From NCBI RefSeq assembly GCF_032452875.1, contig NC_083869.1:122208001-122272000 (forward strand): a stretch of 64,000 bases of DNA, read 5' to 3'. Shown one piece after another: positions 11,384-21,660 of this stretch (the stretch's first letter is position 1; every line of letters starts with the position of its first letter). The stretch comes from Bos javanicus. Its lineage: Eukaryota; Chordata; Mammalia; Artiodactyla; Bovidae. The notes below the pieces were generated by a model that saw nothing but the letters and a program-made list of their open reading frames with translations, did no database searches and was not told the origin of the DNA. The position numbers were made by a program, and so were the translations under genes.

Positions 11384-12004
11384 AAAGACAAGAACATTAA
11401 ACTTTCTAATCCAGAGCTTGGCATTATTTGTACTTTTCTTTCTCTCAATGATGAATGCTCAAAAGGAGGACAGAGAAGAACAAATCACTAGAGAACCCTG
11501 GCATGATAGAATGTGGCCTCTAGCTAGCAAGCAGGACTCAAGAAAATGGTCTTCTAGACCTCAGTCTTGACATAGAGGCTCTTTTGCACCCTGAACAAAG
11601 AAAATCTTGTCCTCCAGCAGGTTGGCACCATTTTCATTGTGTGTCTATAATCTTGAGCTGGAGAACAAAAATTACTTCATATGTTGTAGTTCAAGAGGAA
11701 AGTTGGGAGTTGGGGTAGAGGTGAAGATGGAAAGTCAGAGGTAAAACTAGCTTCTGGTTCCTCAACTGCATTCAATGGGAAAGAGGAGCATAAGGTAAAG
11801 GGTAGTGAACCAGGGGTGTGAGCTCATGGCAGACAGGCCAGAAGGACAGGGGAAAGAAGCCACTCCTCAAAACCACTCTCTCGGAAAAGCACATACCCTG
11901 TGCTAAACAGTTAGTCCAGCCACATTCTCTATAGTTCTGAAGAAGGATAGCAGTCAACTAGTGTGAGATAAAAACAAAAACTGAGAAAGGGGAAATAACA
12001 GCAG

Positions 12005-12205
12005 TTAACACTTCCTGAGTACCTAGTTTTCTAGATATTGGGCTGGGCACTTAGCACACATACCTCATGACCTTCACAACAAACCTATTAAGTGGGTATA
12101 ATCATCTCTCTATTTTCAGGAAAGAAAATTATAACTTCAGAAAGGTTTATTGAGATACAGTGCCTTGCCCAGTGGTAGAACCTGGATTCAACTCAGACTG
12201 GGCCC
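12005..12205 (-). repeat. MIR fragment
   Basis: A MIR read in reverse (gggcacttagcacacatac, then cttgcccagtggtagaacct). Its right end is cut by the next Bov-tA. Confidence 0.6.
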
Positions 12206-12218
12206 CAAATCAGATGTT

Positions 12219-12427
12219 CTTCACATGGGCTTCCCAGATGACTCAGTGGTAAAAAATCTGCCTACCAACGCAGGAGATGTTGGAGACATCTCGATCCCTG
12301 GATTGGGAGGATCCCCTGGAGGAGGAAATGGCAACCCACTCCAGTATTCTTAGCTGGAGAATCCCATGGACAGAAGAGCCTAGGATGCTATAGACCATGG
12401 GGTTGCAAAGAGTCAGACACAACTGAG
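12219..12427 (+). mobile_element. Bov-tA SINE
   Basis: A complete Bov-tA bracketed by a perfect 13-bp TSD, CAAATCAGATGTT, at 12206-12218 and 12428-12440. Confidence 0.9.
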
Positions 12428-12466
12428 CAAATCAGATGTTTTTTATATCTCCGTGTATATTAAAGG

Positions 12467-12878
12467 TGGAGAAGGCAATGGCACCCCACTCCAGTACTCT
12501 TGCCTGGAAAATCCCATGCATGGAGGACCCTGGTGGGCTGCAGTCCATGGGGTTGCTAAGAGTCGGATACGACTGAGTGACTTCACTTTCACTTTTCACT
12601 TTGATGCATTGGAGAAGGAAATGGCAACCCACTCCAGTGTTCTTGCCTGGAGAATCCCAGGGACACGGGCGCCTGGTGGGTTGCTGTCTATGGGGTCACT
12701 AAGAGTCGGACACGACTGAGCGACTTCACTTTCACTTTTCACTTTCTTGCACTGGAGAAGGAAATGGCAACCCACTCCAGTGTTCTTGCCTGGAGAATCC
12801 CAGGGACGGGGGAGCCTGGTGAGCTGCCGTCTATGGGGTCGCAGAGTCGGACACGACTGAAGTGACTTAGCAGTAGCA
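12467..12878 (+). mobile_element. Bov-A trimer SINE
   Basis: Three head-to-tail BovA units begin with GGAGAAG at 12468, 12611 and 12754, about 143 bp apart. Units 2 and 3 both carry the second-unit signature (tgttcttgcctggagaatcc then cagggac), so the order is A-B-B instead of the usual Bov-A2 dimer A-B. A single perfect 12-bp TSD, GTATATTAAAGG, lies at 12455-12466 and 12879-12890. Confidence 0.9.
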
Positions 12879-12959
12879 GTATATTAAAGGCAGCACCTAA
12901 ATTAGCATTTTTTAACCCAAAGGCACTGATTGGCCAGAAATCAAGCAAGCAAGCATATA

Positions 12960-13327
12960 TTCTTTTTTATTCTTTTCTCTTTTTGGTTGCACTGGGTCTT
13001 TGTTTCTGCACCCAGGCTTTCTCGAGTTGCAATAAACAGGATCTGCTCTTTGTTGCGGTGCGCAGGCTTCTCATTGTGGTGGCTTCTCCTGCTGCCAAGC
13101 ACAGGCTTGAGTAGTTGCAGCACAGAGCCTCGTTAGTTGTGGTCTGTGGGCCCCAGAGTGTGTGGGCTCCAGCAGCTGCAGCTTGCAGGCTCTAGAGCGC
13201 AGGCTCGGTAGTTGTGGCACCTTGGCTTAGCTGCCCACAGCATGTGGAAACTTCTCGGACCAGGGATCAAACCTATGTCCCCTGCACTGGCAGGCAGATT
13301 CCTATCCACTGTGCCACCAGGGAAGTC
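12960..13327 (-). mobile_element. Long CHR-type SINE
   Basis: Reverse-strand CHR element with the long 3' body seen in cetartiodactyl genomes. The T-rich left end corresponds to its A-tail, and the right end (actgtgccaccagggaagtc) to its tRNA-like head. No TSD was fixed. Confidence 0.75.
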
Positions 13328-14536
13328 TTTTTCTATTTATTCTTAAGAACCACTCTTGAGAAAGCACTGGTTATTTATTCTCTTATTCTTGAGAAATGAT
13401 TGATTCTCAAGAGAAAATCTGATTCTCAAACTGATTCTCCAGGGTGAATTTCTGTACAGTAGGATGGAAGGTGATTCCTGGTTAGAATTTGCCTATAAGA
13501 CCCAATTTATCAAAGCTTGTAAAGGGTAAGACTGGAAGGAAAAGGTTTATTAATCAACTCACAAATATTTACTGAACTTTACTACCTACAAAGCATTTTA
13601 GAAAGCCATAGTTACATGAAATGTTGCTTAGGAGATAAGAACACACAGATTTTTAATATAATTCAGACAAACAGAGTACCTGCTAAAGCCATAGTAGCAG
13701 ATGCAAAGTAAACACATTTAGTAGCTCAGTAGTAGTGACTGGCGCCATTCCTCCAAACCTAAGCTAACCTCGTCAAACAAGGGAAAGAATAACTAACTCC
13801 CTATAACCATACAGTACACTCATTCAACAAATATTTGTTGAGTACCTTCTATAAGCCAGGAATATCTACTAATTTGTCTCTTGTAATACTTGAATGACAT
13901 TAGAAATCAGGGATCAGAAGCCTTCAAGGTACACACTAATCAAGGAGAAACACTAATTAAGATACTAGGCAGTCCATGGAAGTGATGTAAGAAAAGTACA
14001 AGTAACATACCACAGACACATAAGGGAAAGAAATCAATTATATCTGAGGAATCTGGAATGGTCTCATGAAGGATAGGTAATGCGTTGTACTTCTAAAAGA
14101 TGAATATGGCTTTGGCAGGTGGAGTATGGTGGTAATGCTGATGGAAGAAGGGAAGTGAGGGTCTTCCAGACAGAGGGAAGACAGATAAGGTAAATGCTTG
14201 AAAGCTCCCATGTGGCTTATTTACCATGTACTGGGTCCCATCACTTCTTTCTTACTCAAAGGCATCAGTCCAAGAATTGTCCCCTCTTTTCTGCATCAAA
14301 TTTTCCTTCTTTAGTGGCTCATTCCCAGCAGTAAACAAATGTGCTCTTATAGTTCCCATTAAAGAACAAAACAAAACCCTCCTAAGCAATTTTAACCAGG
14401 TTAAAATTGTTAAGCTGGTTAACACCACTCTACTGAAACCGGTCTTGTCAAAGTTACCAATGATCTCCACACGGCCAAATTCATGGTTAATCCTTAGGCC
14501 TCATTTACTTGATCGATCAGCTGCATTTGACACAGT

Positions 14537-14973
14537 CTATCATGTATGGATGTGAGAGTTGGACTGTGAAGAAGGCTGAGCACCGAAGAATTGATGCTTT
14601 TGAACTGTGGTGTTGGAGAAGACTCTTGAGAGTCCCTTGGACTGCAAGGAGATCCAACCAGTCCATTCTGAAGGAGATCAGCCCTGGGATTTCTTTGGAA
14701 GGAATGATGCTGAAACTGAAACTCCAATACTTTGGCCACCTCATGCGAAGAGTTGACTCATTGGAAAAGACTCTGATGCTGGGAGGGATTGGGGGCAGGA
14801 GGAGAAGGGGACGACAGAGGATGAGATGGCTGGATGGCATCACTGACTCGATGGACGTGGGTCTGAGTGAACTCCGGGAAGTTGGTGATGGACTGGGAGG
14901 CCTGGTGTGCTGCGATTCATGGGGTTGCAAAGAGTCGGACACGACTGGGCAACTGATCTGATCTGATCTGATT
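14537..14973 (+). mobile_element. BovB LINE 3' fragment
   Basis: A 5'-truncated BovB (RTE clade) 3' end starts catgtatggatgtgagagtt and ends with a short (CTGAT)n tail at about 14955-14972. The 150-codon open frame at 14509-14961 is this element's C-terminal frame, not a host gene. Confidence 0.88.
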
Positions 14974-15649
14974 TTCCATAAAATATACTCCTGCACTTAA
15001 CTTCCGCCACATTCTCTCACTCTCCACCAACTTCCCTAGCTGTTCTTTTTCAGACTCCCTTGCTCCATAACCTCTAAAAATTGAAACACTCTGGGGCTCA
15101 AGTCCTCAAACCTGTTCTCTTCCCTATATTTACTCTCCAGGCAATCTCATATATGAACTCAAATACCATCTATCTATAGATGGCTCCCAAATTTATATCT
15201 CACCTGAGCCTTTCCTTTGACCTCCAAAACTACACATCTAACTGCTCACTCTACACATCCATGTGTGTACCTGATAGGCTTCTATGCCTTACCCCCTCCC
15301 AAACCTACTCTCCTGCCCCTCCAGTTTTCTCTCCCATTTTCATTGATGACAACTCAAACTAAACCCAACTGCTCTCCATTCCCAAACCTACTTCTGCATT
15401 CCTTCTCTTAGCTCAGTTAACCCAAAACCTTGCAGTCATCTTCAATTGTTCTCTTCCTTATCTTACATCTGATCACTCAACAAATTCTGTCAGCTCTGCC
15501 TTCAAAATATATCCACACTTCAACTCCCTTCTCACCACCTCCACTACTTCTACTTCTAGTAGAAGCCTCCATCATCTCTCATGTTTCCATCATCATTTCC
15601 ATACAGTAGCCAGAATAATTCACTTAAAAGAGAAGTCAGATCATGTCAT

Positions 15650-15915
15650 GCTGCTGCTGCTAAGTCACTTCAGTCGTGTCCGACTCTTAGCGACCCCATA
15701 GACAGCAGCCCACCAGACTCCCCCGTCCCTGGGATTCTCCAGGCAAGAACACTGGAGTGGGTTGCCGTGTCCTTCTCCAATGCATGAAAGTGAAAGTGAA
15801 GTCACTCAGTCGTGTCCAACTCTTAGCGACCCCATGGACTGCAGTGCACCAGGCTCCTCCTTCCATGGGATTTTCCAGGCAAGAGTACTGGAGTGGGGTG
15901 CCATTGCCTTCTCCA
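15650..15915 (-). mobile_element. Bov-A2 SINE
   Basis: A reverse-strand dimeric Bov-A2 with a (GCT)n end at the left. A perfect 12-bp TSD, AGATCATGTCAT, at 15638-15649 and 15916-15927 shows that it inserted into the L2 element. Confidence 0.92.
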
Positions 15916-16193
15916 AGATCATGTCATCCCTCTACTCAAAACCCCTAATGACAACCATCTCATTCTAAGTGAAAGTTGAGGTCCTCATATTCTCATATAA
16001 GGCACTGGTTTCCTTTAATTCATTCACTTCCTATACTGGCCTCCTTGCTGTTCCTTAAAAAGGCCAAGTTCATTCCCAATACCTAGCTATCATACCTGTT
16101 GAAAGGCTCACTCACCACTTCTCTGAGTAGCTTGCTTTCTCACTTCCTTCAAAGATCAACTCAAATGATGCTTTTTGAGAAAAGCCTCATGCG

Positions 16194-16268
16194 AAGAATG
16201 GGAAGTCTAGAATGGGAAGTCTAGAATGGGAAGTCTAGAATGGGAAGTCCTGTCTAGAATGGGAAGTC
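16194..16268 (+). repeat. 14-bp minisatellite
   Basis: About five head-to-tail copies of the unit AATGGGAAGTCTAG. The fourth copy is followed by a 4-base addition (cctg). The unit contains an XbaI-like TCTAGA across the joins. Confidence 0.9.
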
Positions 16269-16341
16269 ACCTATTTCCTTACCCCATTCTACCATTCCCT
16301 CTCTCTCATAACCAAATTAATTTTATCCATAGCACCTATCG

Positions 16342-16552
16342 GGCTTCCCTGGTGGCTCAGACAGCAAAGAACCTGCCTGCAGTGCAAGAGACTCAAGTTT
16401 GATCCCTGGGTTGGGAAGATCTCCTGGATAAAGGACTAGCTACCCACTCCAGTATTCTGCCTGGAGAATCCCATGGTCAGAGGAGCCTGGCGGGATACAG
16501 TCTATGAGGTCGCAAAGAGTCAAACACAACTGAGCAGATTAACACACAACAC
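16342..16552 (+). mobile_element. Bov-tA SINE
   Basis: Full-length plus-strand Bov-tA. The flanks AGCACCTATC and AGGACTTATC form a weak TSD. Confidence 0.85.
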
Positions 16553-17405
16553 ACAGGACTTATCAGTACTTGAAATGTTAGTATTTACTTACTAAGTTCA
16601 TTGTCTGTAACCCTCATTAGAAAGAAAGTGCCATGAATTTTACCTGTTTGGTCACTACTGTACCTGCAATGACTAGAACAGAGCTTGGCATATAATAGAA
16701 ATTCTTTTAATGAATGAGGTTGGAGTAGAGTATGTGACAGAAGGGACTGGTAAAGAGATGATATTGTGATGTTGGACAAATCATGAACAGTCTTAAAGGA
16801 ACTCAGACTTTTCCATAAAAAAAGGGGAATCATAGAAGGCTTTTGAGTGGACTACACTGGATGACCCTCTGTGCTCCAGCAGATCGGGCCCAGGACTGGC
16901 AACCTCTCTCGAAGGTAGGCACCAGAAATTCTCTGGATAATAGAACAGAGCCAGCACTGCAGCCAAGGGATGGCTTTCTATTTCTGTTTTCTGTATATAG
17001 TACAGCAGAGAGTAATTATAGTAGCCGAATCAAAAGATGAAAATTATATTCTGGATCAAATATAGCTAAACTTCACTATAATAAGCGGGCAGCCAACCCC
17101 AAGGTAGATGCTTCCTCATAATAGAGCCTGATTTAGAAAGACCCATGATGGTATATGATAAGTGAAAGAGGCTAGCAAAGCACAGACCACAGGTTCATGG
17201 AAAGAGTATCCAGGGCTTCACTATAAAAGCCTCTATACCTATTTTACTAGCCTCTTCATGGCCCATTTCCATTTGCAACACAGAGGTTCCTCTTGTTCTA
17301 ATTACGGCCAAAAAAATAACTTGCAATCTTCAGACACTGGGATGAAAACTGTCATGAATAGGTATAGCACTGAATTAAACCAATGCATACTAGATTTTTG
17401 TACAA

Positions 17406-17537
17406 GGCTTCCCCGGTGGTCTAGTGGTTAAGACTCAGCACTTTCACTACAGAGGGCACCGGTTTGATTCCCGGTCGGTTAACTAAGATCCCACATGGCA
17501 TGCAGAGTGCCCCCAAAAAGGAAAATGAAAAAAAATT
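17406..17537 (+). mobile_element. CHR SINE
   Basis: A tRNA-like head (ggcttccccggtggtctagt) with the internal box-B-like ggtttgattc, ending in an A-rich tail. Confidence 0.82.
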
Positions 17538-18174
17538 AAGATATTTTATAAATTTTAAATACTAAACAAATGTATGGCATAAAAGATAATGAAGGGATTA
17601 ACGACAAGGTGCGAAGACAATGGTGCTAGCTGCTTTCTTGGTAGAAACAATGGGCACCAAGGGGGGAGATTTTACCGTGTCAATTCCCTTAGAGCACTTT
17701 TTAATCAAAGAGGACTCATGAGTCAGAAGTTCATATACACAAAGGCATTTTAAAAAGTAGTAGGTATGATGACTGTTACTGCCACCGTTCATCAGACTAT
17801 TTCTCTACTAAGTGAAGAGCAACGGAAGGTTGGATAATGGGTTGACTAAGCAGGTCATAAAGAGCCTCATACCTAGCAGATCCTTAATAATTATTTTGGA
17901 GAACTAAAATACACATCTCAAAGCAGCTTTAGAAACAAAGCAATAACTAATTGTACCAGCTGTATTAAGCAACACAAAAACACCCAAAGACCCACAGCAG
18001 TGAGAAAACCACAGAACCATTTTAGGAATCTGACAAACACCATTTAAACTCTAAAAGGTTAAAAGAGAATGAAAAAAATCCCTGCAACATATAAATAGAA
18101 TTCAGTTTAAAATCAAGCTCTACTAAAGAAGTAAAATTATCTGTCTATAGATATAATCTTTATGTAAAAAATCT

Positions 18175-18458
18175 TTAAAGAGTCCACAAAAAACTATTAG
18201 AACTAATCGATGAATTCAGAAAAGTTGCAGGATACAAAATCAACATACAAGAATCAGTTTCATTTCTATACACTAACAACTAGCAATCTGAAAAGGAATT
18301 AAGAAAACAATTCCATTTATAATAGGATCAAAAAGAATAAAATACTTAGGAATAAACTTAGCCAGGGAGGCAAAAATAGTAATAATTCTACATTAGTAAT
18401 AATTCTACAATAATGAAAACTACAAAGCAATGCAGAAAGAAATTATTCCCTGGCAAAC
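18175..18458 (+). mobile_element. L1 ORF2 fragment
   Basis: Degenerate L1 reverse-transcriptase region (ctattagaactaatcgatga, then tctatacactaacaactagc). It is joined directly to a BovB fragment on its right. Confidence 0.8.
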
Positions 18459-18459
18459 A

Positions 18460-19095
18460 GAAGGCGAAAAAGTAGCAGTGATAGATTTGATTTTCTTGGG
18501 CTCCAAAATCACTGTGGACAGTGACTGCAGCCATGAAATTAAAAGATACTTGCTCCTTGGAAAGAAAGCTATGACAAACCTAGACAGCAGAAATTAAAAA
18601 GCAGAGACATCACTTTGGCAACAAAGGTCTGTAGGTCTGCAGAGTCAAAGCTATGGTTTTTCCAGTTGTCATGTATGGATGTGAGAGTTGGACCATAAAG
18701 GCTGAGTACTGAAGAATTGATGTTTTCAAACTGTGGTGCTGGAGAAAACTCCTGAGAGTCCCTTGGACAGCAATGAGATCAAACCATTCAATTCTAAAGG
18801 AAATCAACCCTGAATATTCGTTTTAAGGACTGACGCTGAAGCTGAAGCTCCAATACTTTGGCTACCTAATGCAAAGAGCCGACTCACTGGAAAAGATCAG
18901 GATGCTGGGGAAGACTGAAGGCAAAAGGAGAAGCGGATGACAGAGGATGAGATGACAGATAAGATATAACATCACCAACTCAATGGACATGAATTTGAGC
19001 AAAGTCCAAGAGATAATGAAAGACAAGAAAGTCTGGCGTGCTGCAGTCCATGGGGTTGCAAAGAGTTGGACAAGATTTAGCCACTGAACAACAAC
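18460..19095 (+). mobile_element. BovB LINE 3' fragment
   Basis: 5'-truncated BovB with many small indels that break the frame. It ends actgaacaacaacag, the (AAC)-type tail seen in older BovB copies. Confidence 0.85.
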
Positions 19096-19308
19096 AGTTA
19101 CAGAAGAGAAGGGAGAAATACAACAGCCACAGCCTCAGAGCAGTCCACATTCAGAGTTAAAGCAGAGGGCAAAAGAGAGTCAAGCAGTGAGATAAGGGTT
19201 TTTTGGGTTTTTTTTCCCCAAAAAAATCAGATGTCCAGACCCAGGCCCTGTGAACTTGGTACTCAAGAGGTAGAAGGGAAACATGTATTTTAAAAATCTC
19301 CATGGGCT

Positions 19309-19640
19309 GGGACTTCCCTGGTGGTACAGTGGACAAGAATCTGCCTGCCATGCAGGGGACTCGGGTTCGATTCCTGGTCTGGGAAGATTCCACATGCCAC
19401 AGGCAACTAAGGCCCACGCGCCACAAATATTGAGCCTGTGCTCTAGGGCCCACGAGCCACAACTAATGAGCCCCTGTGCCACAACTACTGAAGCCCACAC
19501 ACCTAGAGCCTATGCTCAGCAACAGGAGAAGCCTGCACACTGCAAATCAAGAGTAGCCCCACTCACTGCAACTAGAGAAAACCTGCATGCAGCAAGGAAG
19601 ACCCAGGGAAACCAAATATTTAAAAAAAAATTTTTTTTTT
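19309..19640 (+). mobile_element. Long CHR-type SINE
   Basis: A tRNA-like head (gggacttccctggtggtaca) with a long body and A-tail. A 15-bp TSD with one mismatch (AAATCTCCATGGGCT and AAATCTCCTTGGGCT) lies at 19294-19308 and 19641-19655. Confidence 0.88.
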
Positions 19641-20932
19641 AAATCTCCTTGGGCTAGTTCACAGTCTGAATATAAGTGAGAGAGGTAAGGAGCAAAAAAT
19701 ACACAGTAGTAGTGGGAGGGGGAAGAAGGAAGAGAATTGAGATATTATAAGGCACCACAGACAGGACTTGGTGACTGACTATGTACAGGATAGAAAGGAG
19801 AAAAAAATTAATTGCACATTGTTTCTTTCTTGGAGACTGGAAGGTTATTGCTGTCATTAAAACTAGAAATACAAGCAACAAGGGTTTTAGTGGTTGTGTT
19901 TTTATGGGGCTTGGGGTAGGAGTGTGTGTATAGGGAGGAGGGCCAAAGAAGAGCTCATGATAGTCGTGACAGTTAACATTAATTAAAAACTTATCAGTGC
20001 TTTATATCTAATTTGAGAAGCTGGGCATCACTCTGCAAGGAGCACATTTATCAAAGATCCACAACAATCCTACTTTGTCAGTTACTGATGTTAGCAAATA
20101 GCACAGAAAGGTCTTATACTATGTCTGACTGGCTCCAAGCCAGAGTTTGAGGTACCACTGGGATATTACTTAGTGATGTCAAAGTTGTCAGGGCAGCTGA
20201 AGTCTTAGAAGGGATGTGATCACCCAGGGAAAGAATATACAGATTGATAAATTATCACCCATATATTGGGCTAATTCTTAATAATGGTACAATGGGCCTT
20301 TTTCCTTGTCCAAAAAATGAAGAAAATACTTAAATTTTTAAATAACGCCCACTGAGGGCAAGGACTTTATCAGAGTTTTTATGTTCCTAGGTTTGCAATG
20401 CCTGGAACAAAATGACCACTTAATAAAAGTTTGCTAAAGCTTTAAAACAAAACAAAACCAAAGAAAACTCCAAAACTTAATAACTGGCCACAACTAAAAA
20501 AACACTACACTATATGAGAACAACTATTTCTGACCTAATTATAGCATAGTTGTGTTTTTTTTTCTTCCCATTTCCTCTCTGTGCTGTATGCTACAAATGC
20601 ACTGGGTTTTTTTCTGCACTACAGTAATGTCTGTTTTATGAATTGTATAGACGGAAGATACAACGCAGTGAGACAGGCACTCTTATGCACTGCTGGGTGC
20701 AAAATAAGTACTTTTTAGAAAGACAAGTTGATAAGATGTATAGAGAGTCTTAAAGCCCTTATTCAGCAATCTTACTTAGGAATTTATCTAAAGAAAGGAA
20801 TAACAGACTTGGCCAAAGACTAGGCTGAAGTATTCAAAAATATCCCATAAAAAATACAATTAAATGAACCATCATTTAGCCATAGGGTAGAGTATCGTAT
20901 GGTGCTCTTTAATCAAGTTTTTAAGAATACTT

Positions 20933-21141
20933 AGGGCTTCCCTGGTGGCTCAGATGGTAAAGAACCTGCCTGCAATGCAGGAGACCTGGGTTCGATCCCT
21001 AGGTTGGGATGATCCCCTGGAGAAGGGAATGACTACCACTCCAGTATTCTTGCCTGGAGAATCCCATGGACAGAGGAGCCAGGCAGGCTACAGTCCATGG
21101 GGTTACAAAAAGTCGGACACAGCTGAGCAACTAACATGCAC
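20933..21141 (+). mobile_element. Bov-tA SINE
   Basis: Full-length Bov-tA with flanking AAGAATACTT (20923-20932) and AAGAACACTT (21142-21151), a 10-bp TSD with one mismatch. Confidence 0.88.
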
Positions 21142-21238
21142 AAGAACACTTTAGGTTACTAGAAAATGCTTTTGATAAATATGAAAAAAGTAGGATACAA
21201 ACTATACCTAGCAAGATGATGATTGTGCATTTATGTGT

Positions 21239-21350
21239 AAACACATATATATATGTGAAAATCATATATATATACGTGATATGATATACAAATCATATCA
21301 TATATATATACAATTACATAGAGCATTATATATTTATCTATGTATATATT
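21239..21350. repeat. AT-rich microsatellite
   Basis: Interrupted (TA)n with repeated ATATGATAT-like units. It is partly self-complementary and could fold into a hairpin. Confidence 0.8.
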
Positions 21351-21514
21351 TACCTAGAAAAATATAGGAATATTAAGAGTCTCACTGGGTGGAAAGATTA
21401 CAAGAGATCCTAACATTCTTTACATTTCTCAGTATTTCTAAAATTTCTGCAAAAAGTATATTTTTATTTTAAAACTCAAAAAAATATGATAAATAAAAGC
21501 AAGATAGCACTCAC

Positions 21515-21660
21515 CTTCTTTCTTTTTCTAGAAGAATTTCTCGTGGTGTCAGGCTTTTCAAACTCTGCTGACTTTGCCTCTTCTTTCTCCTCTTCCTCGT
21601 CAGGTATCAGAGAATACTTGGTCCCACCTGGTTGCATGAAACAATCCTTTGCAAAGTGGC
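21515..21660 (-). CDS. ZCCHC17: ZCCHC17 exon 7
   Basis: Exon of 146 nt encoding residues 140 (second and third bases) to 188. It supplies the last two ligands of the zinc knuckle (His141 and Cys146 in HFAKDC), then FMQPGGTKYSLIPD, an acidic run EEEEKEE, and RKRKK at the donor. The acceptor is CTGCAG (AG at 21662-21661). The donor is GTGAGT at 21514. Compared with human, two prolines near the end are Thr and Ser here (DTTRNSS). Confidence 0.96.

Larger units (their letters stand above)
14385..16320 (+). mobile_element. L2 LINE fragment, interrupted
   Basis: An old L2 body is recognised in several blocks: the reverse transcriptase region near 14450-14535 (ctgcatttgacacagtctat), a block near 15170-15210 (gatggctcccaaatttatatc), and blocks at 15480-15640 and 15920-16200. 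A BovB piece (14537-14973) and a Bov-A2 (15650-15915) have landed inside it. Its reading frame is fully decayed. Confidence 0.75.
20700..21480 (+). repeat. Ancient L1 3' end, interrupted
   Basis: An L1M-type 3' end is recognised (aatttatctaaagaaaggaa, then gaaaaaagtaggatacaaac, then ctgggtggaaagattacaag). A Bov-tA (20933-21141) and an AT-rich microsatellite (about 21239-21350) lie within it. Confidence 0.65.
8914..21514 (-). other. ZCCHC17: ZCCHC17 intron 7
   Basis: This is the largest intron, 12.6 kb. Its repeats are listed separately: MIRs, Bov-tA, a Bov-A trimer, CHR, a nested L2/BovB stack, L1 pieces and a minisatellite. Bases 8940-9900, 11400-12000, 13330-14380 and 19660-20690 are AT-rich sequence in which I recognise no gene and no clear element. 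Confidence 0.85.

Noticed and set aside
14509..14996. Overlapping 150- and 159-codon frames on both strands
   Set aside because: Both lie within a BovB 3' fragment inside L2. The plus-strand frame is the element's own C-terminus and the other is its antisense.
16194..16268. Short regular repeat as a possible CRISPR-like array
   Set aside because: The units are directly adjacent with no unique spacers, in a mammalian intron. It is a minisatellite.
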